A program made the position numbers and the translations under genes. Shown in pieces: positions 27,780-36,543 of a DNA stretch of 64,000 nt; position 1 is the first letter of the stretch, and each line of letters starts with the position of its first letter. This DNA comes from JBFGFX01 sp965232455. GTDB lineage: Bacteria > Pseudomonadota > Gammaproteobacteria > Steroidobacterales > Woeseiaceae. Under the pieces are notes generated by a model. It made no database searches. It had not been told where the DNA came from and was given only the letters and a program-made list of their open reading frames with translations. Location of the stretch: the NCBI GenBank assembly GCA_965232455.1, contig OZ246981.1:4402001-4466000 (forward strand), written 5' to 3'.

Positions 27780-29192
27780 ATGGCCAAACACCCTTTACAG
27801 TTTCTGGAAATTCCCCGCCGCGACCCGGAGAAAGAGCCGGCGGAAGTCCGCATCAAACACTTCGGCGAAATTTACGGGTCCTACGACGGCGCCGACGCGG
27901 CGGCTCAGGCGGGCCGCTGCATATCTTGCGGCAATCCCTACTGCGAGTGGAAATGCCCGGTTCACAACTACATCCCGGACTGGCTCAGGCTGATCGAGGA
28001 GGGCAAGCTGTTCGAGGCGGCGGAGCTTTCGCATCAGACCAACTCGCTGCCGGAAATCTGCGGCCGCGTGTGTCCCCAGGACCGGCTCTGCGAGGGTGCG
28101 TGCACCCTGAACGACGGTATCGGCGCGGTCAGCATCGGCAACGTCGAGCGTTATATCAGCGACGAGGCGTTCAAGCAGGGCTGGCGGCCGGACATGTCGC
28201 AGGTTGTGGATACGGGGAAATGCGTCGGCATCGTCGGCGCCGGTCCTGCAGGACTGGCCGCCGCCGACGTGCTGGCGAGGCACGGTATACGCTCGGTCGT
28301 GTTCGACGCGTATTCGGAAATCGGCGGCCTGCTGACGTTCGGGATTCCGCCGTTCAAACTCGAAAAGAAAGTGGTCGCCAAGCGGCGCGAGATTCTGGAA
28401 GGCATGGGCGTTCGTTTCGTGTTGAATACGCGCATCGGTGAAGACAAAACTTTCGATTCGCTGATGGACGAATTCGACGCGGTTTTTCTCGGTATGGGCA
28501 CGTACACGTCGGTGCGCGGCGGATTTCCCGGTGAAGAACTGTCCGGGGTCTACGAAGCGCTGCCTTATCTCGTGTCGAACGTGAATCGGGAATTGGGCAT
28601 CGACGACGAGTCGGCGCCGTTGATCGACCTCGAAGGTCGCAACGTCGTGGTGCTGGGCGGCGGTGATACGGGCATGGATTGCAACCGGACCGCGATCCGT
28701 CAGGGCGCCAAATCCGTCAGCTGCGCCTACCGTCGAGACGAGCAGAACATGCCGGGTTCACGCCGCGAGGTGATGAACAGCCGCGAGGAAGGCGTGAACT
28801 TTCTTTTCAATCGACAGCCGCTCGAAATCGTAGGCAGCGACGCGGTCACCGGTGTGAAGGTCATCGAGACGCGCCTGGGCGAGCCCGACGCGGGAGGCCG
28901 GCGCCGTCCGGAACCCGTCCCCGGCACCGAACAGGTCCTGCCGGCGGACGCCGTGGTGATTGCGTTCGGTTTCCGGCCAAATCCGGCGGACTGGTTTGCC
29001 GACTTCGACGTGCAAACCGCCCCGAACGGCCGCGTGCGCGTGGACACCCTGGGCGGGTATCCGTTCCAGACGACCAATCCGAAAGTGTTCGCCGGCGGCG
29101 ATATGGTGCGCGGCTCCGACCTGGTCGTAACCGCGGTTTACGAAGGCCGCGAGGCGGCAAAAGGCATCGCGCGGTTCCTCGGCGTTTTGTAG
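27780..29192 (+). CDS. gltD: glutamate synthase (NADPH) small subunit
   Basis: The beta subunit of glutamate synthase, 470 residues. It oxidises NADPH and passes electrons through FAD and 4Fe-4S clusters to GltB. The N-terminal cluster-binding domain has cysteine groups CISCGNPYCEWKCP and CGRVCPQDRLCEGAC; the FAD dinucleotide fold is VGIVGAGPAGLAAADVLA; the NADPH fold is VVVLGGGDTGMDC; the C-terminal FAD motif is KVFAGGDMVRGSDLVVTAVYEGREAA. It follows gltB after 11 nt and is co-transcribed. The stop codon TAG at 29190-29192 is part of a GTAGGAGC repeat. Confidence 0.97.
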   Translation: MAKHPLQFLEIPRRDPEKEPAEVRIKHFGEIYGSYDGADAAAQAGRCISCGNPYCEWKCPVHNYIPDWLRLIEEGKLFEAAELSHQTNSLPEICGRVCPQDRLCEGACTLNDGIGAVSIGNVERYISDEAFKQGWRPDMSQVVDTGKCVGIVGAGPAGLAAADVLARHGIRSVVFDAYSEIGGLLTFGIPPFKLEKKVVAKRREILEGMGVRFVLNTRIGEDKTFDSLMDEFDAVFLGMGTYTSVRGGFPGEELSGVYEALPYLVSNVNRELGIDDESAPLIDLEGRNVVVLGGGDTGMDCNRTAIRQGAKSVSCAYRRDEQNMPGSRREVMNSREEGVNFLFNRQPLEIVGSDAVTGVKVIETRLGEPDAGGRRRPEPVPGTEQVLPADAVVIAFGFRPNPADWFADFDVQTAPNGRVRVDTLGGYPFQTTNPKVFAGGDMVRGSDLVVTAVYEGREAAKGIARFLGVL

Positions 29193-29208
29193 GAGCCTGT
29201 CGCGACTA
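29189..29208. repeat. GTAGGAGC REP-like half element
   Basis: GTAGGAGCCTGTCGCGACTA begins at the last base of the gltD Leu codon and supplies its stop codon. GTCGCGAC within it is a perfect 8-bp palindrome. It has the same first eight bases as the hairpin at 8461, but no matching right arm, so it may be a decayed or single REP unit. Confidence 0.45.
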
Positions 29209-29221
29209 GTGCCGGCCCCCG

Positions 29222-29509
29222 CTACTCGTGCGCGATCGGTTTCTCCGTAAACAAATAGTCCCGCAGCTCCTTGTCCATCCGCGGATCCTTTCGGCGGATC
29301 CACTCGAGCACCATCGCCGCGTGCTCCTTCTCCTCGTCGCGGTTGTGGGCGAGGATGGCCGCAAGCTCTTTGTCCTTGCAGGCATCGACGCGCTGGTTGT
29401 ACCAGTCCACGGCTTCGAGCTCCTCCATCAGTGAGGTAATTGCGCGGTGCATGTCGCGCGTCTCGTCGCTCAACTCTTCGATCGGTTCGTGATATCCCTC
29501 GTTCGCCAT
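29222..29509 (-). CDS. encapsulated-ferritin-like protein (EncFtn family), no targeting tail
   Basis: A 95-residue ferritin-like protein. Its core is close to encapsulated ferritins such as that of Rhodospirillum rubrum: LMEELEAVDWYNQR and AILAHNRDEEKEHAAMVLEW, ending in RDYLFTEKPIAHE. The ferroxidase ligands of that family are kept (E30, E60, H63, with W36 and Y37). Known cargo EncFtns carry a C-terminal extension with an encapsulin-targeting peptide (an LGIGSLK-type motif); here the protein stops right after the ferritin core. No encapsulin gene is in the window. It probably forms an annular decamer with iron-oxidising activity in the cytosol. It is convergent with gltD. Confidence 0.88.
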   Translation of the reverse strand: MANEGYHEPIEELSDETRDMHRAITSLMEELEAVDWYNQRVDACKDKELAAILAHNRDEEKEHAAMVLEWIRRKDPRMDKELRDYLFTEKPIAHE

Positions 29510-29618
29510 TGCTCAAGTTCCTCGCTGTCGTCGTTCGTTGCCACATTCTGTCAGAAAACAATCATCAGTTTGCCATCCGGCGCTGCTGTCATCAGCGGCG
29601 GGTCAAGGGGAGCTTCTC

Positions 29619-30941
29619 ATGAAAGACATCGGGCAGAACATCCGTCAATCGTATTCTGTGCGCGCCGCGATCGTCGGTTTGCTGATTCTGATTCTGCTGA
29701 TCCCGCTGGCGATGGTCGGCGGCGTCATCGACGATCGGCGAAATACGAGCACGCAGGCGAGTCACGAGATCATGCGCTCCTGGGGGCAGGCGCAGATGAT
29801 CGGCGGGCCAATCCTGGTGATTCCCTACAAGCTGGTGACGGTGAGCCAGTATGGCGAGCGCATCGAAAGCGAGGGCAAGCTGCATATGCTTCCGGAAGCC
29901 GTGACCATGGACTTCGAGCTCGAGCCCAAGCTTCTGGAAAGAGGCATCTACGAGATTCCGGTTTACACCGCCAAGGCGGATATTCGCGGGCGGTTCCCCG
30001 CGCCCGACGCCATGGGTCTGGGCATTGATTCGGCGGTCCTGGATTGGGACCGGGCTCATGTTGCGCTCGCGATCAACGACGCCAAGGCGATACGTAACAG
30101 TCCCGAGTTTACGACCGAGACCGGCTCATCGCGATTCGAGGCCGGTGGCAGTCAGTTTGGTCACCTGCCGCCACAGATAATTGCGCCGGTAACACGTTTC
30201 TCGGACGAAGCGGCGCGCCGTGAAGCGACACCTTTTTCCATCGATCTGGAAGTCAGCGGCACCGATTCGCTGCAGTTGATTGCCCTCGCCGAATCCACCC
30301 AGGTCGGCGTGCGCTCGAGCTGGGCGTCACCCAGTTTCATCGGCGCTCACCTGCCGGAGGAGCGCAACGTTGGTGACGATGGGTTCTCGGCCGGCTGGCG
30401 AATCTCGAACCTGGGACGCGCATTACCGTCGCGGTGGACGAGTGCAAATCCCTACGTCGGCAGCGCGCAACTGAACGCCTTCGGTGTCGCTTTGTTCATG
30501 CCGGTCAGCCTGTATCACGTCGCTGAACGAGCGGCGAAGTACGGCATCCTGTTCGTTGGCCTGACGTTCGTTTGTTACTTTCTGTTCGAGGTGATCGCCG
30601 GTCTGCGGCTGCACCCGCTCCAATATCTGCTCGTCGGATTCGCCAACACGCTTTTCTATCTCCTGCTGTTGTCGCTGGCGGAGCACATCGGATTCGGCTG
30701 GTCCTACCTGATCAGTGCGATTGCCTCGAGCGGATTGATCACCGGGTACAGTATCTCGGTACTCAAGGACCGGTCGCGAGCCCTGCTGATGCTGGGTGTG
30801 CTCGGTTTGCTGTACGCGTTCCTCTATCTGACGCTCAAAGCCGAGAGCTATGCGATGCTGGCGGGGTCGATCGGTCTCTGGCTGATATTGGGTCTGATCA
30901 TGTATCTGACGCGGCGGATCGATTGGTATAGGAGCGAATGA
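29619..30941 (+). CDS. creD: inner membrane protein CreD-like
   Basis: A 440-residue inner-membrane protein of the CreD family. One N-terminal helix (about 16-38, AIVGLLILILLIPLAMVGG) is followed by a periplasmic domain of about 260 residues (with MIGGPILVIPY and LSVSGTDSLQ-like segments) and six closely spaced C-terminal helices starting near ERAAKYGILFVGLTFVCYF. In enterobacteria creD is regulated by CreBC and affects envelope integrity and beta-lactam or colicin sensitivity; there is no creBC here. ATG 29619 follows AAGGGGAGC and was chosen over a longer frame to 29538. Confidence 0.9.
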   Translation: MKDIGQNIRQSYSVRAAIVGLLILILLIPLAMVGGVIDDRRNTSTQASHEIMRSWGQAQMIGGPILVIPYKLVTVSQYGERIESEGKLHMLPEAVTMDFELEPKLLERGIYEIPVYTAKADIRGRFPAPDAMGLGIDSAVLDWDRAHVALAINDAKAIRNSPEFTTETGSSRFEAGGSQFGHLPPQIIAPVTRFSDEAARREATPFSIDLEVSGTDSLQLIALAESTQVGVRSSWASPSFIGAHLPEERNVGDDGFSAGWRISNLGRALPSRWTSANPYVGSAQLNAFGVALFMPVSLYHVAERAAKYGILFVGLTFVCYFLFEVIAGLRLHPLQYLLVGFANTLFYLLLLSLAEHIGFGWSYLISAIASSGLITGYSISVLKDRSRALLMLGVLGLLYAFLYLTLKAESYAMLAGSIGLWLILGLIMYLTRRIDWYRSE

Positions 30942-31004
30942 GGGGTCGGATCCGTTGAGATAGAATGGGATCCGGCCTCTTTTCGTTCCTCCCGTTTACC
31001 CGAT

Positions 31005-31451
31005 ATGACGACTATCCGCGAAATGACGGCGGCCGATCTCCCGGCGGTTTTCGCCGTGCGCGTTTCGACCGTCGAGAACAGCATCACGATGCGGGAGCTG
31101 AGAGAAAAACACGACATAACGCCGAAAACGCTTGCCGCTGCGATGCAGGATTCCGTGAGGGGATGGGTGTGCGAGATCGACGATCGAATAGCGGGGTTCG
31201 CAATGGGTGACGCCGCCACCGGAGAAATGACGGTCATCGCCGTTCTTTCCGAGTTCGAGCGGCGTGGAATCGGGGAGATGCTGTTGGCGAGAGTCCGCGA
31301 CTGGTTGTTTGAGTCGGGTCACAAAGAGATCTGGCTTGTGACGACGCACGATCCGAGCTTTCGTGCCTACGGGTTCTATCTGTCTCAAGGTTGGACGGCG
31401 ACAGGACAAATCGACGACGACGAGGAGAAATTCGTACTCCGCAGGGAATGA
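31005..31451 (+). CDS. GNAT family N-acetyltransferase
   Basis: A 148-residue GNAT acetyltransferase. The N-terminal strand-helix (TIREMTAADLPAVFAVRVST), the central strand IAGFAMGDAATGEMTVIAVLSEF, the acetyl-CoA pyrophosphate-binding loop RRGIGEMLLARVRDWL and the C-terminal SFRAYGFYLSQGWTATG show a complete fold. The substrate is unknown. It stands alone between creD and the TraF-like gene, 63 nt after creD, in the same direction. Confidence 0.88.
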   Translation: MTTIREMTAADLPAVFAVRVSTVENSITMRELREKHDITPKTLAAAMQDSVRGWVCEIDDRIAGFAMGDAATGEMTVIAVLSEFERRGIGEMLLARVRDWLFESGHKEIWLVTTHDPSFRAYGFYLSQGWTATGQIDDDEEKFVLRRE

Positions 31452-31577
31452 ACGCCGCGGCCGGATTCAACCTCTATTCTTGCGTTTTTGCCTGTAGTCA
31501 ATTTGCGACATCTTTTCGTTTACACCAGTTGTGCTAGGGTCCCGAAAGTCGGTCATCTCCGTGATTCAGGGCACATC

Positions 31578-32861
31578 ATGGTGAAGCTCCCAGTGACAAA
31601 CGCAGCCGGCCTGTGGCTAATGGTCATGCTCATTGCGCCGTTTTCCCATGCCGGCACCAGCTTCGGCACGTATGACGCGCGAACGCTGGCGATGGGCGGG
31701 GCGTCCGTCGCCTCGGCCACCAACGACAACGCGCAGTTTTACAACGCAGCCCTGCTCGCGTTCAACGACGACATCGAAGAGCGCACGCGCGATTCCCGAT
31801 TCTTGCTGCCCCTGCTTGTCCCCCAACTGTCGAATTCGGCCTTCGACGCCGAGGAAATCGTCAGCGACGATCTGGGGCAGGACCTCAGCCGCGTGGTGGA
31901 TGCCTTCAATGCGGCGCCCGATGCGATGACCGCGCAGGCCGTTGTCGACGCCAGTGCAACGCTGGATCGGGCCGTCTCGGACATTGCCGGCGAAGACCTG
32001 TTCGGTGACGTCTACGTCGGTCTCGCAATCAGTGAGCCGGGCAAGTATCAGGGCGCCGGTTTTTTTCTCGGCGTGCGTTTGGTTGCCGGCGGCACCACCG
32101 ACGTCTCCGACGCCGATCTGGCGACTCTGGACGCCTATCAGGAGGGTCTGCGTTTCATCGCGTCCGGCGGCGCCCAGGGCGCCGCGCGTCCCGAGCTTTT
32201 CGACGCCAACGGTGAACTGATCGACCCGGTTGACGACATCGATTCGTCCGCACAGGCGACGGGGGTTGCAATCACCGAAATCGGAATTGCCATGTCACGG
32301 CAGATGCAGCTGTTCGGGGGACCGGTCGCGGCGGGCATCAGTGTCAAGATGATGGAGATCGATACCTTCGAGGACGTCGAGCGCGTCGTTGAAGACCGCA
32401 TCGACGTCGATCGTAACGAAGAATCGGAGGTCAACGTCAACGTCGACCTGGGGCTGGCAAAAGACTTCGGTGAGCGCTGGCGCGTGGGGCTCGCGGTCAA
32501 AGACGCCATTCCATACAGCTACGAGACCTCGCTCGGTACGACCGTACGGCTTCGGCCGCGGCCGCGCATCGGCGCGGCGTATCGAACCGGCGGATTGCAG
32601 GTGGCGCTGGATGCGGATCTGATCGGCAACGAACCGCTCGGCAGCGAGCCAGAAACCCAGGAGGCCGCGCTCGGCCTCGAATGGTCGGTGGATGCCGCGT
32701 TCAGACTTCGCGCCGGTTATCGCGCGGACCTGCGCGGCAACCGGGATTCCCTTGCGTCGGTTGGCGTCGGCACGGTATGGAAGCGTCTGGCCGTGGACGT
32801 TGCCTACGCCGAAGGCGGCGAGCTCCGTGCGGCGGCGCTGCAATTTGGCCTGGTGTTCTGA
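31578..32861 (+). CDS. TraF-like outer membrane beta-barrel protein
   Basis: A 427-residue exported protein of the TraF_2 (conjugal transfer TraF-like) family. The signal peptide is MVKLPVTNAAGLWLMVMLIAPFSHA; the mature N-terminus GTSFGTYDARTLAMGGASVASATNDNAQFYNAALLA is the family signature. The C-terminal half alternates polar and hydrophobic residues, with VALDADLIGN, FRLRAGYRADLRG and a terminal LQFGLVF ending in Phe, fitting outer-membrane insertion. The protein is probably an outer-membrane porin-like barrel; there are no conjugation genes nearby. The frame extends to 31488 but ATG 31578 begins the signal peptide. Confidence 0.83.
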   Translation: MVKLPVTNAAGLWLMVMLIAPFSHAGTSFGTYDARTLAMGGASVASATNDNAQFYNAALLAFNDDIEERTRDSRFLLPLLVPQLSNSAFDAEEIVSDDLGQDLSRVVDAFNAAPDAMTAQAVVDASATLDRAVSDIAGEDLFGDVYVGLAISEPGKYQGAGFFLGVRLVAGGTTDVSDADLATLDAYQEGLRFIASGGAQGAARPELFDANGELIDPVDDIDSSAQATGVAITEIGIAMSRQMQLFGGPVAAGISVKMMEIDTFEDVERVVEDRIDVDRNEESEVNVNVDLGLAKDFGERWRVGLAVKDAIPYSYETSLGTTVRLRPRPRIGAAYRTGGLQVALDADLIGNEPLGSEPETQEAALGLEWSVDAAFRLRAGYRADLRGNRDSLASVGVGTVWKRLAVDVAYAEGGELRAAALQFGLVF

Positions 32862-32883
32862 TACCCGTTCGACGGCCGCGCGC

Positions 32884-34908
32884 CTATTCCGCAATCCAGA
32901 TCGCGCCGCGTTCCTTTTCGTGCCGAATCCACAGAATCGAATCGTTTTCGGTGACGCTGTAAAACGGACCAAGCGGGAACAGCGGCGACATCTCCATGAC
33001 TCTGCGTTCGGTTCCCGTGCCGTCGGCATTTACGACAAACAGTTCCTGGCTTTCGCCAAAGCCGCGCACGAAAAAGACGCGTGATCCGTCCGCCGACCAC
33101 ATCGGTATGCGGGCGTCTTCCGCGATCGTGCGACAGGCATCGCCTTTGACGGGGCAGATAGCCACGTCGCCGGGAAACCGCTGATCGGTAAACAGGGAAC
33201 CGATGACCCGTTTGCCGTCCGCCGACCAACGCGGGTATTCGAGCGTCGCATAAAACGCGTCGTCTTCACCGGAGTCCAGATTCCGGATGAGCGTTTGGAT
33301 CGGCGCCTGCCCCGCCAGCCGGGAGTAGATGACTCGTCGTCCGCTGGGGTCGGGGGTCGCACCGTTCGCGACGTTCCAGGTCCAGCCGGGGACGACGGTT
33401 TCGGAAACGCCGCCCGCCGCGTCCACCCGGCTGTAATCGGTCGCCGTTCGCGTCAAATAAAAGTAGAGTGACGCGCCGTCGGGCGACCAGCGCGGGATGG
33501 CATGTGTTGCGTCCGGGTCGGACGTGATCATCAGGGCTGGCCCGCCGGATGCGGGCATCGTGAATATCTGAAAACCGCCGGTCCGCGCGCCGCCAAATAG
33601 TGCGATGGTGCCGTCATCCGGAGACAGTTCCGGGCCGAGCAGCGGCAGCCGCGATTCGTGAAGCTCGCGCTCGCGGCCGCTTTGTGGATCGCTCTCAATG
33701 AGCACAAAACGTTCGCGGGAGTTCGAGTAAACAATGGCGCTGCCGTCCGCGCTGACGTCGGGAAAGTCGTCGTCGCCGCTTCCGGTCAGCAATGCCGTGG
33801 AGCTTTTGTCCGCAACGTCTACTTGCCAAAGGGTCCGGCCATCGCCACGTTGCGACGAATAAATGATGCGTCCACCGTCCGGTGCCCATACGGGCGCGCC
33901 GCCGAGTGCGGGCGCGAACGTTATCCGCTCGGTTTCGCCGCTGTCCAGATCGACGATCCACAGGTCACCTTCGGGGGTTTCCGCCGACTCGAAATAGACA
34001 ATGCGCCGGCCGTCCGGCGCAAAGGCCGGCCAACGGGGTGCAAGCGTCAGTTCGCGACGCGGTACACCGGCGACCCTCGATTGGTTCCCGCCGTCGGCAT
34101 CGGCGGTCCAGATTTCGTAGCGGCGCTCGAACACGATGCGCTTACCGTCGCGTGACCAGTTCGGGTTGGACGCCTCGCGCAGAATCTCGACCACCGGGCC
34201 GACCTCGCTCGGGATCGACCACACGCTGCCGCCGCGCATGAAGAGTATGAACTGGCCGTCGGGTGACCAGCGCGGACGCGAGTCCGCGAGGGGCCCGTCC
34301 GTAAGCTGGAGCGGCACGGCCTCGCCCGGTTTCAGAAGCCAGACATGGGCTACCCCGTTGCTGTCGTTGATGAAGGCGAAGCTTTCGCCGTCCGGTGCAA
34401 AGCTCGGCTGGTTGTGCGAGCCCGCGAACGTCGAGACCGGCCTGATAGTGACCGGTGCAGTCTGCGGCTCCCAAAAAACCGCGGCCGCGACGATTATGCC
34501 TAGAACCAGGCCGGCGGCAACCGGCGTCAGCCGCCCCAGCGTCGAGCGCGCAACGCCGCCGTCTGCGCGCCGGTTCCGCGGGGAGTGGCTGACGGCTGCG
34601 ATCAGGCGATACCCTTTTTTGGGCACCGTCGCGATGTAGGTCGGGTCGGTCGGATCGTCGTTCAGCGCCCGCCGCAGCTTGGCGACCGACTTGTAAATGG
34701 GGTTGTCGCCCATCGGCCGGCCGCCCCAGACGTCGGCAATAATCGCGTCGGCGGCAACGACCTCGCCCGGTCGTTCGCAGAGGTAGACGAGAACCTCCAT
34801 GGTCTTGGGTTCGAGATGCTCGGTGTGCTCCCCGGACGAGAGGCGATTCAGGTCCGGCTCGACCAGCCACGCGCCGAGCCGAAAGGGTTTTTCCGAGGCA
34901 GCTGCCAT
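32884..34908 (-). CDS. membrane CadC-type regulator with TolB/WD40-like sensor domain
   Basis: A 674-residue one-component regulator. Residues 8-105 are a CadC/OmpR-type winged helix (LGAWLVEPDLNRLSSGEH, VWGGRPMGDNPIYKSVAKLR, YIATVPKKGYRLIAAV). A single membrane helix is at about 128-146 (PVAAGLVLGIIVAAAVFW). The rest (about 165-674) is a periplasmic beta-propeller with repeated PxWSPDG / FAPDG-type TolB (PD40) motifs, at least eight copies. It would bind DNA from the membrane and sense a periplasmic ligand. It is divergent from the beta-helix protein gene at 35094, a natural target. The long open frame to 35106 was cut to ATG 34908, where the winged helix begins. Confidence 0.87.
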   Translation of the reverse strand: MAAASEKPFRLGAWLVEPDLNRLSSGEHTEHLEPKTMEVLVYLCERPGEVVAADAIIADVWGGRPMGDNPIYKSVAKLRRALNDDPTDPTYIATVPKKGYRLIAAVSHSPRNRRADGGVARSTLGRLTPVAAGLVLGIIVAAAVFWEPQTAPVTIRPVSTFAGSHNQPSFAPDGESFAFINDSNGVAHVWLLKPGEAVPLQLTDGPLADSRPRWSPDGQFILFMRGGSVWSIPSEVGPVVEILREASNPNWSRDGKRIVFERRYEIWTADADGGNQSRVAGVPRRELTLAPRWPAFAPDGRRIVYFESAETPEGDLWIVDLDSGETERITFAPALGGAPVWAPDGGRIIYSSQRGDGRTLWQVDVADKSSTALLTGSGDDDFPDVSADGSAIVYSNSRERFVLIESDPQSGRERELHESRLPLLGPELSPDDGTIALFGGARTGGFQIFTMPASGGPALMITSDPDATHAIPRWSPDGASLYFYLTRTATDYSRVDAAGGVSETVVPGWTWNVANGATPDPSGRRVIYSRLAGQAPIQTLIRNLDSGEDDAFYATLEYPRWSADGKRVIGSLFTDQRFPGDVAICPVKGDACRTIAEDARIPMWSADGSRVFFVRGFGESQELFVVNADGTGTERRVMEMSPLFPLGPFYSVTENDSILWIRHEKERGAIWIAE

Positions 34909-35093
34909 AAACGACGTCCCGGAAGCCGGCCGGCGTGAGCGGCACAATCGCACCGTTTCGCTTGCCGCGGGCCGTCTCCAGAAAAAAACCAGTCTACCTC
35001 CATGCGCAGGGCAGGCCAAAACGACGGGCCGTCGCGTACACCTGGTCGCTGGTGACCCACGGGTCTGACCGGTGAAGCAAGGAGAAGAAAACC

Positions 35094-36314
35094 ATGAAAA
35101 AAACAACGTTCAACGCGATAACGCTCGTCATTGTTGCGGCGCTGGTGGCGTTTTTCGCAACCACTGCCGCTCTGGCGGACGAGTTCGAGGACGAGGCGTC
35201 CAGGTCCGTCAACGACAGGTCCGACGCCAGGCTGCATTTCCCCCTCCGTTGGAGCAGGGCGATCAACGTGCGTTGCGACCGCGGCCACAAGCTGTCGCGA
35301 GCCCTGCGCCGCGCGCGAGCCGGAAGCACTCTGAAAATCCGCGGAATCTGCAAGGAGTCGGTTGTCATCGAGAAGGACAATCTCACGTTGGTTGGCGTGG
35401 GTGGCGCGATCATCGATGGCAGCACGGGGGCAAGCGAAGCCGTGGTGCTCATCGACGGTGCCCGCGGCTTCGAGATCGAAAAGCTGACCGTGCAGAACGG
35501 TGCCGACCAGGGGATACTCGCCACCCGGCAGGCTCAGGGCTCACTGACGAACGTGACGCTGACGGGGAACGGCACGGTTGGACTCTCGGTCGACCGGTCT
35601 CACCTCGAGATCGAAGACGTCACGATGGAAAGCAACGGCACCAGCGGCATGGACGCGTTTTCCAGCTCCACCGTCGTCGTGTTCGGCGACGTCATTGCCG
35701 TCAATAACGGCGGCGACGGCTTGGCGGCCAACGGCAAGACGTTTCTCGAATTACGGGGCGCGGCCGTGAACGCCAGCCATAACCGGGGCAGCGGCATTTC
35801 GATCATCAACGACTCACGCCTGCAGATCTTCAGTTTCCCCGAGGCACAGGGCACTGCCGTCACGGCGAACAATAACGGTTTTGCGGGTATCGGGCTGCCC
35901 GGATCGGCGCTCAGCGTCGTCGGCGCCGAGTTCTTCGGCAGCGGCGCGAACGTGATTACCGCGTCGGACAATTTCCTGTTCGGGTTTTTCATGCCGGCCG
36001 GTGACATTTTCAGTCCTCACGCGACCGCAAAGTTCGTCGCCGAGAACAACCGCGTCGGGATGCTCATGGAGGACGGCGCGAATGCCCTGATCGTCGGGGG
36101 TCTGAACGTTCGTGGTAACGGCGCCGGCATCTCGGCGATCGGCGCCGGGACCCTGAATCTGGTGTCGGTTCCGCCGAATCCGTCTACCGTCAATCTGAAT
36201 CAGGTTGATCTGGATATCGGGTTCGGCACGCGGGCGACGATCGACGGCGTGGCCGCCACCGATATCGTCTGCGATGCAACCGCGCTGCTGCGGGGCACGC
36301 CGAGCTGTCGGTAA
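35094..36314 (+). CDS. secreted right-handed beta-helix protein
   Basis: A 406-residue secreted protein. MKKTTFNAITLVIVAALVAFFATTAALA is a signal peptide, cleaved near DEFEDEA. From about residue 55 it has repeated short strand-turn units of a right-handed parallel beta-helix (NosD/pectate-lyase-like), with recurrent Asn ladders: VTLTGNGTVGLSVDRS, VTMESNGTSGMDAFSS, VIAVNNGGDGLAANGK. Residues CDRGHK and ICKES at the start and VCDAT with PSCR at the end may cap the helix with disulfides. No catalytic residues were recognised, so polysaccharide binding is as likely as cleavage. A good ribosome binding site (AAGGAGAAG) precedes ATG 35094. Confidence 0.83.
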   Translation: MKKTTFNAITLVIVAALVAFFATTAALADEFEDEASRSVNDRSDARLHFPLRWSRAINVRCDRGHKLSRALRRARAGSTLKIRGICKESVVIEKDNLTLVGVGGAIIDGSTGASEAVVLIDGARGFEIEKLTVQNGADQGILATRQAQGSLTNVTLTGNGTVGLSVDRSHLEIEDVTMESNGTSGMDAFSSSTVVVFGDVIAVNNGGDGLAANGKTFLELRGAAVNASHNRGSGISIINDSRLQIFSFPEAQGTAVTANNNGFAGIGLPGSALSVVGAEFFGSGANVITASDNFLFGFFMPAGDIFSPHATAKFVAENNRVGMLMEDGANALIVGGLNVRGNGAGISAIGAGTLNLVSVPPNPSTVNLNQVDLDIGFGTRATIDGVAATDIVCDATALLRGTPSCR

Positions 36315-36484
36315 TCCACCGGGGATCGAATCGGGCCGCCGTGGCGATAACCCGGTTCGATCCGGTATTCACCAATAAATCAATAACATGCAGGCGGCCG
36401 GTTGTGCGGCCGAGCTTCGATGTCACGTGCCGCGCTGAATTGAATCTCCCCCGGTTTTCCGGCCGGCAACCAGGATGAAAACGA

Positions 36485-36513
36485 TTGACTAGACTGAGTC
36501 TAATTCATAGAAT
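36485..36513 (+). promoter_or_regulatory. sigma-70 promoter of the regulator-cydAB operon
   Basis: TTGACT (36485-36490) and TAGAAT (36508-36513) are separated by exactly 17 nt and lie 31 nt before the ATG of the GbsR/MarR-type gene. Between them AGACT-G-AGTCT (36491-36501) is a small palindrome. Confidence 0.7.
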
Positions 36514-36532
36514 TTCAGGAATTCCTGAAATT
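36511..36532. promoter_or_regulatory. perfect 22-bp palindrome, probable operator
   Basis: The half AATTTCAGGAA (36511-36521) is followed directly by its exact complement (36522-36532). The palindrome overlaps the 3' end of the -10 box and the expected transcription start, so a bound protein would block transcription. The adjacent GbsR/MarR-type protein is the natural binder. Confidence 0.68.
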
Positions 36533-36543
36533 AAGAGAATTCA

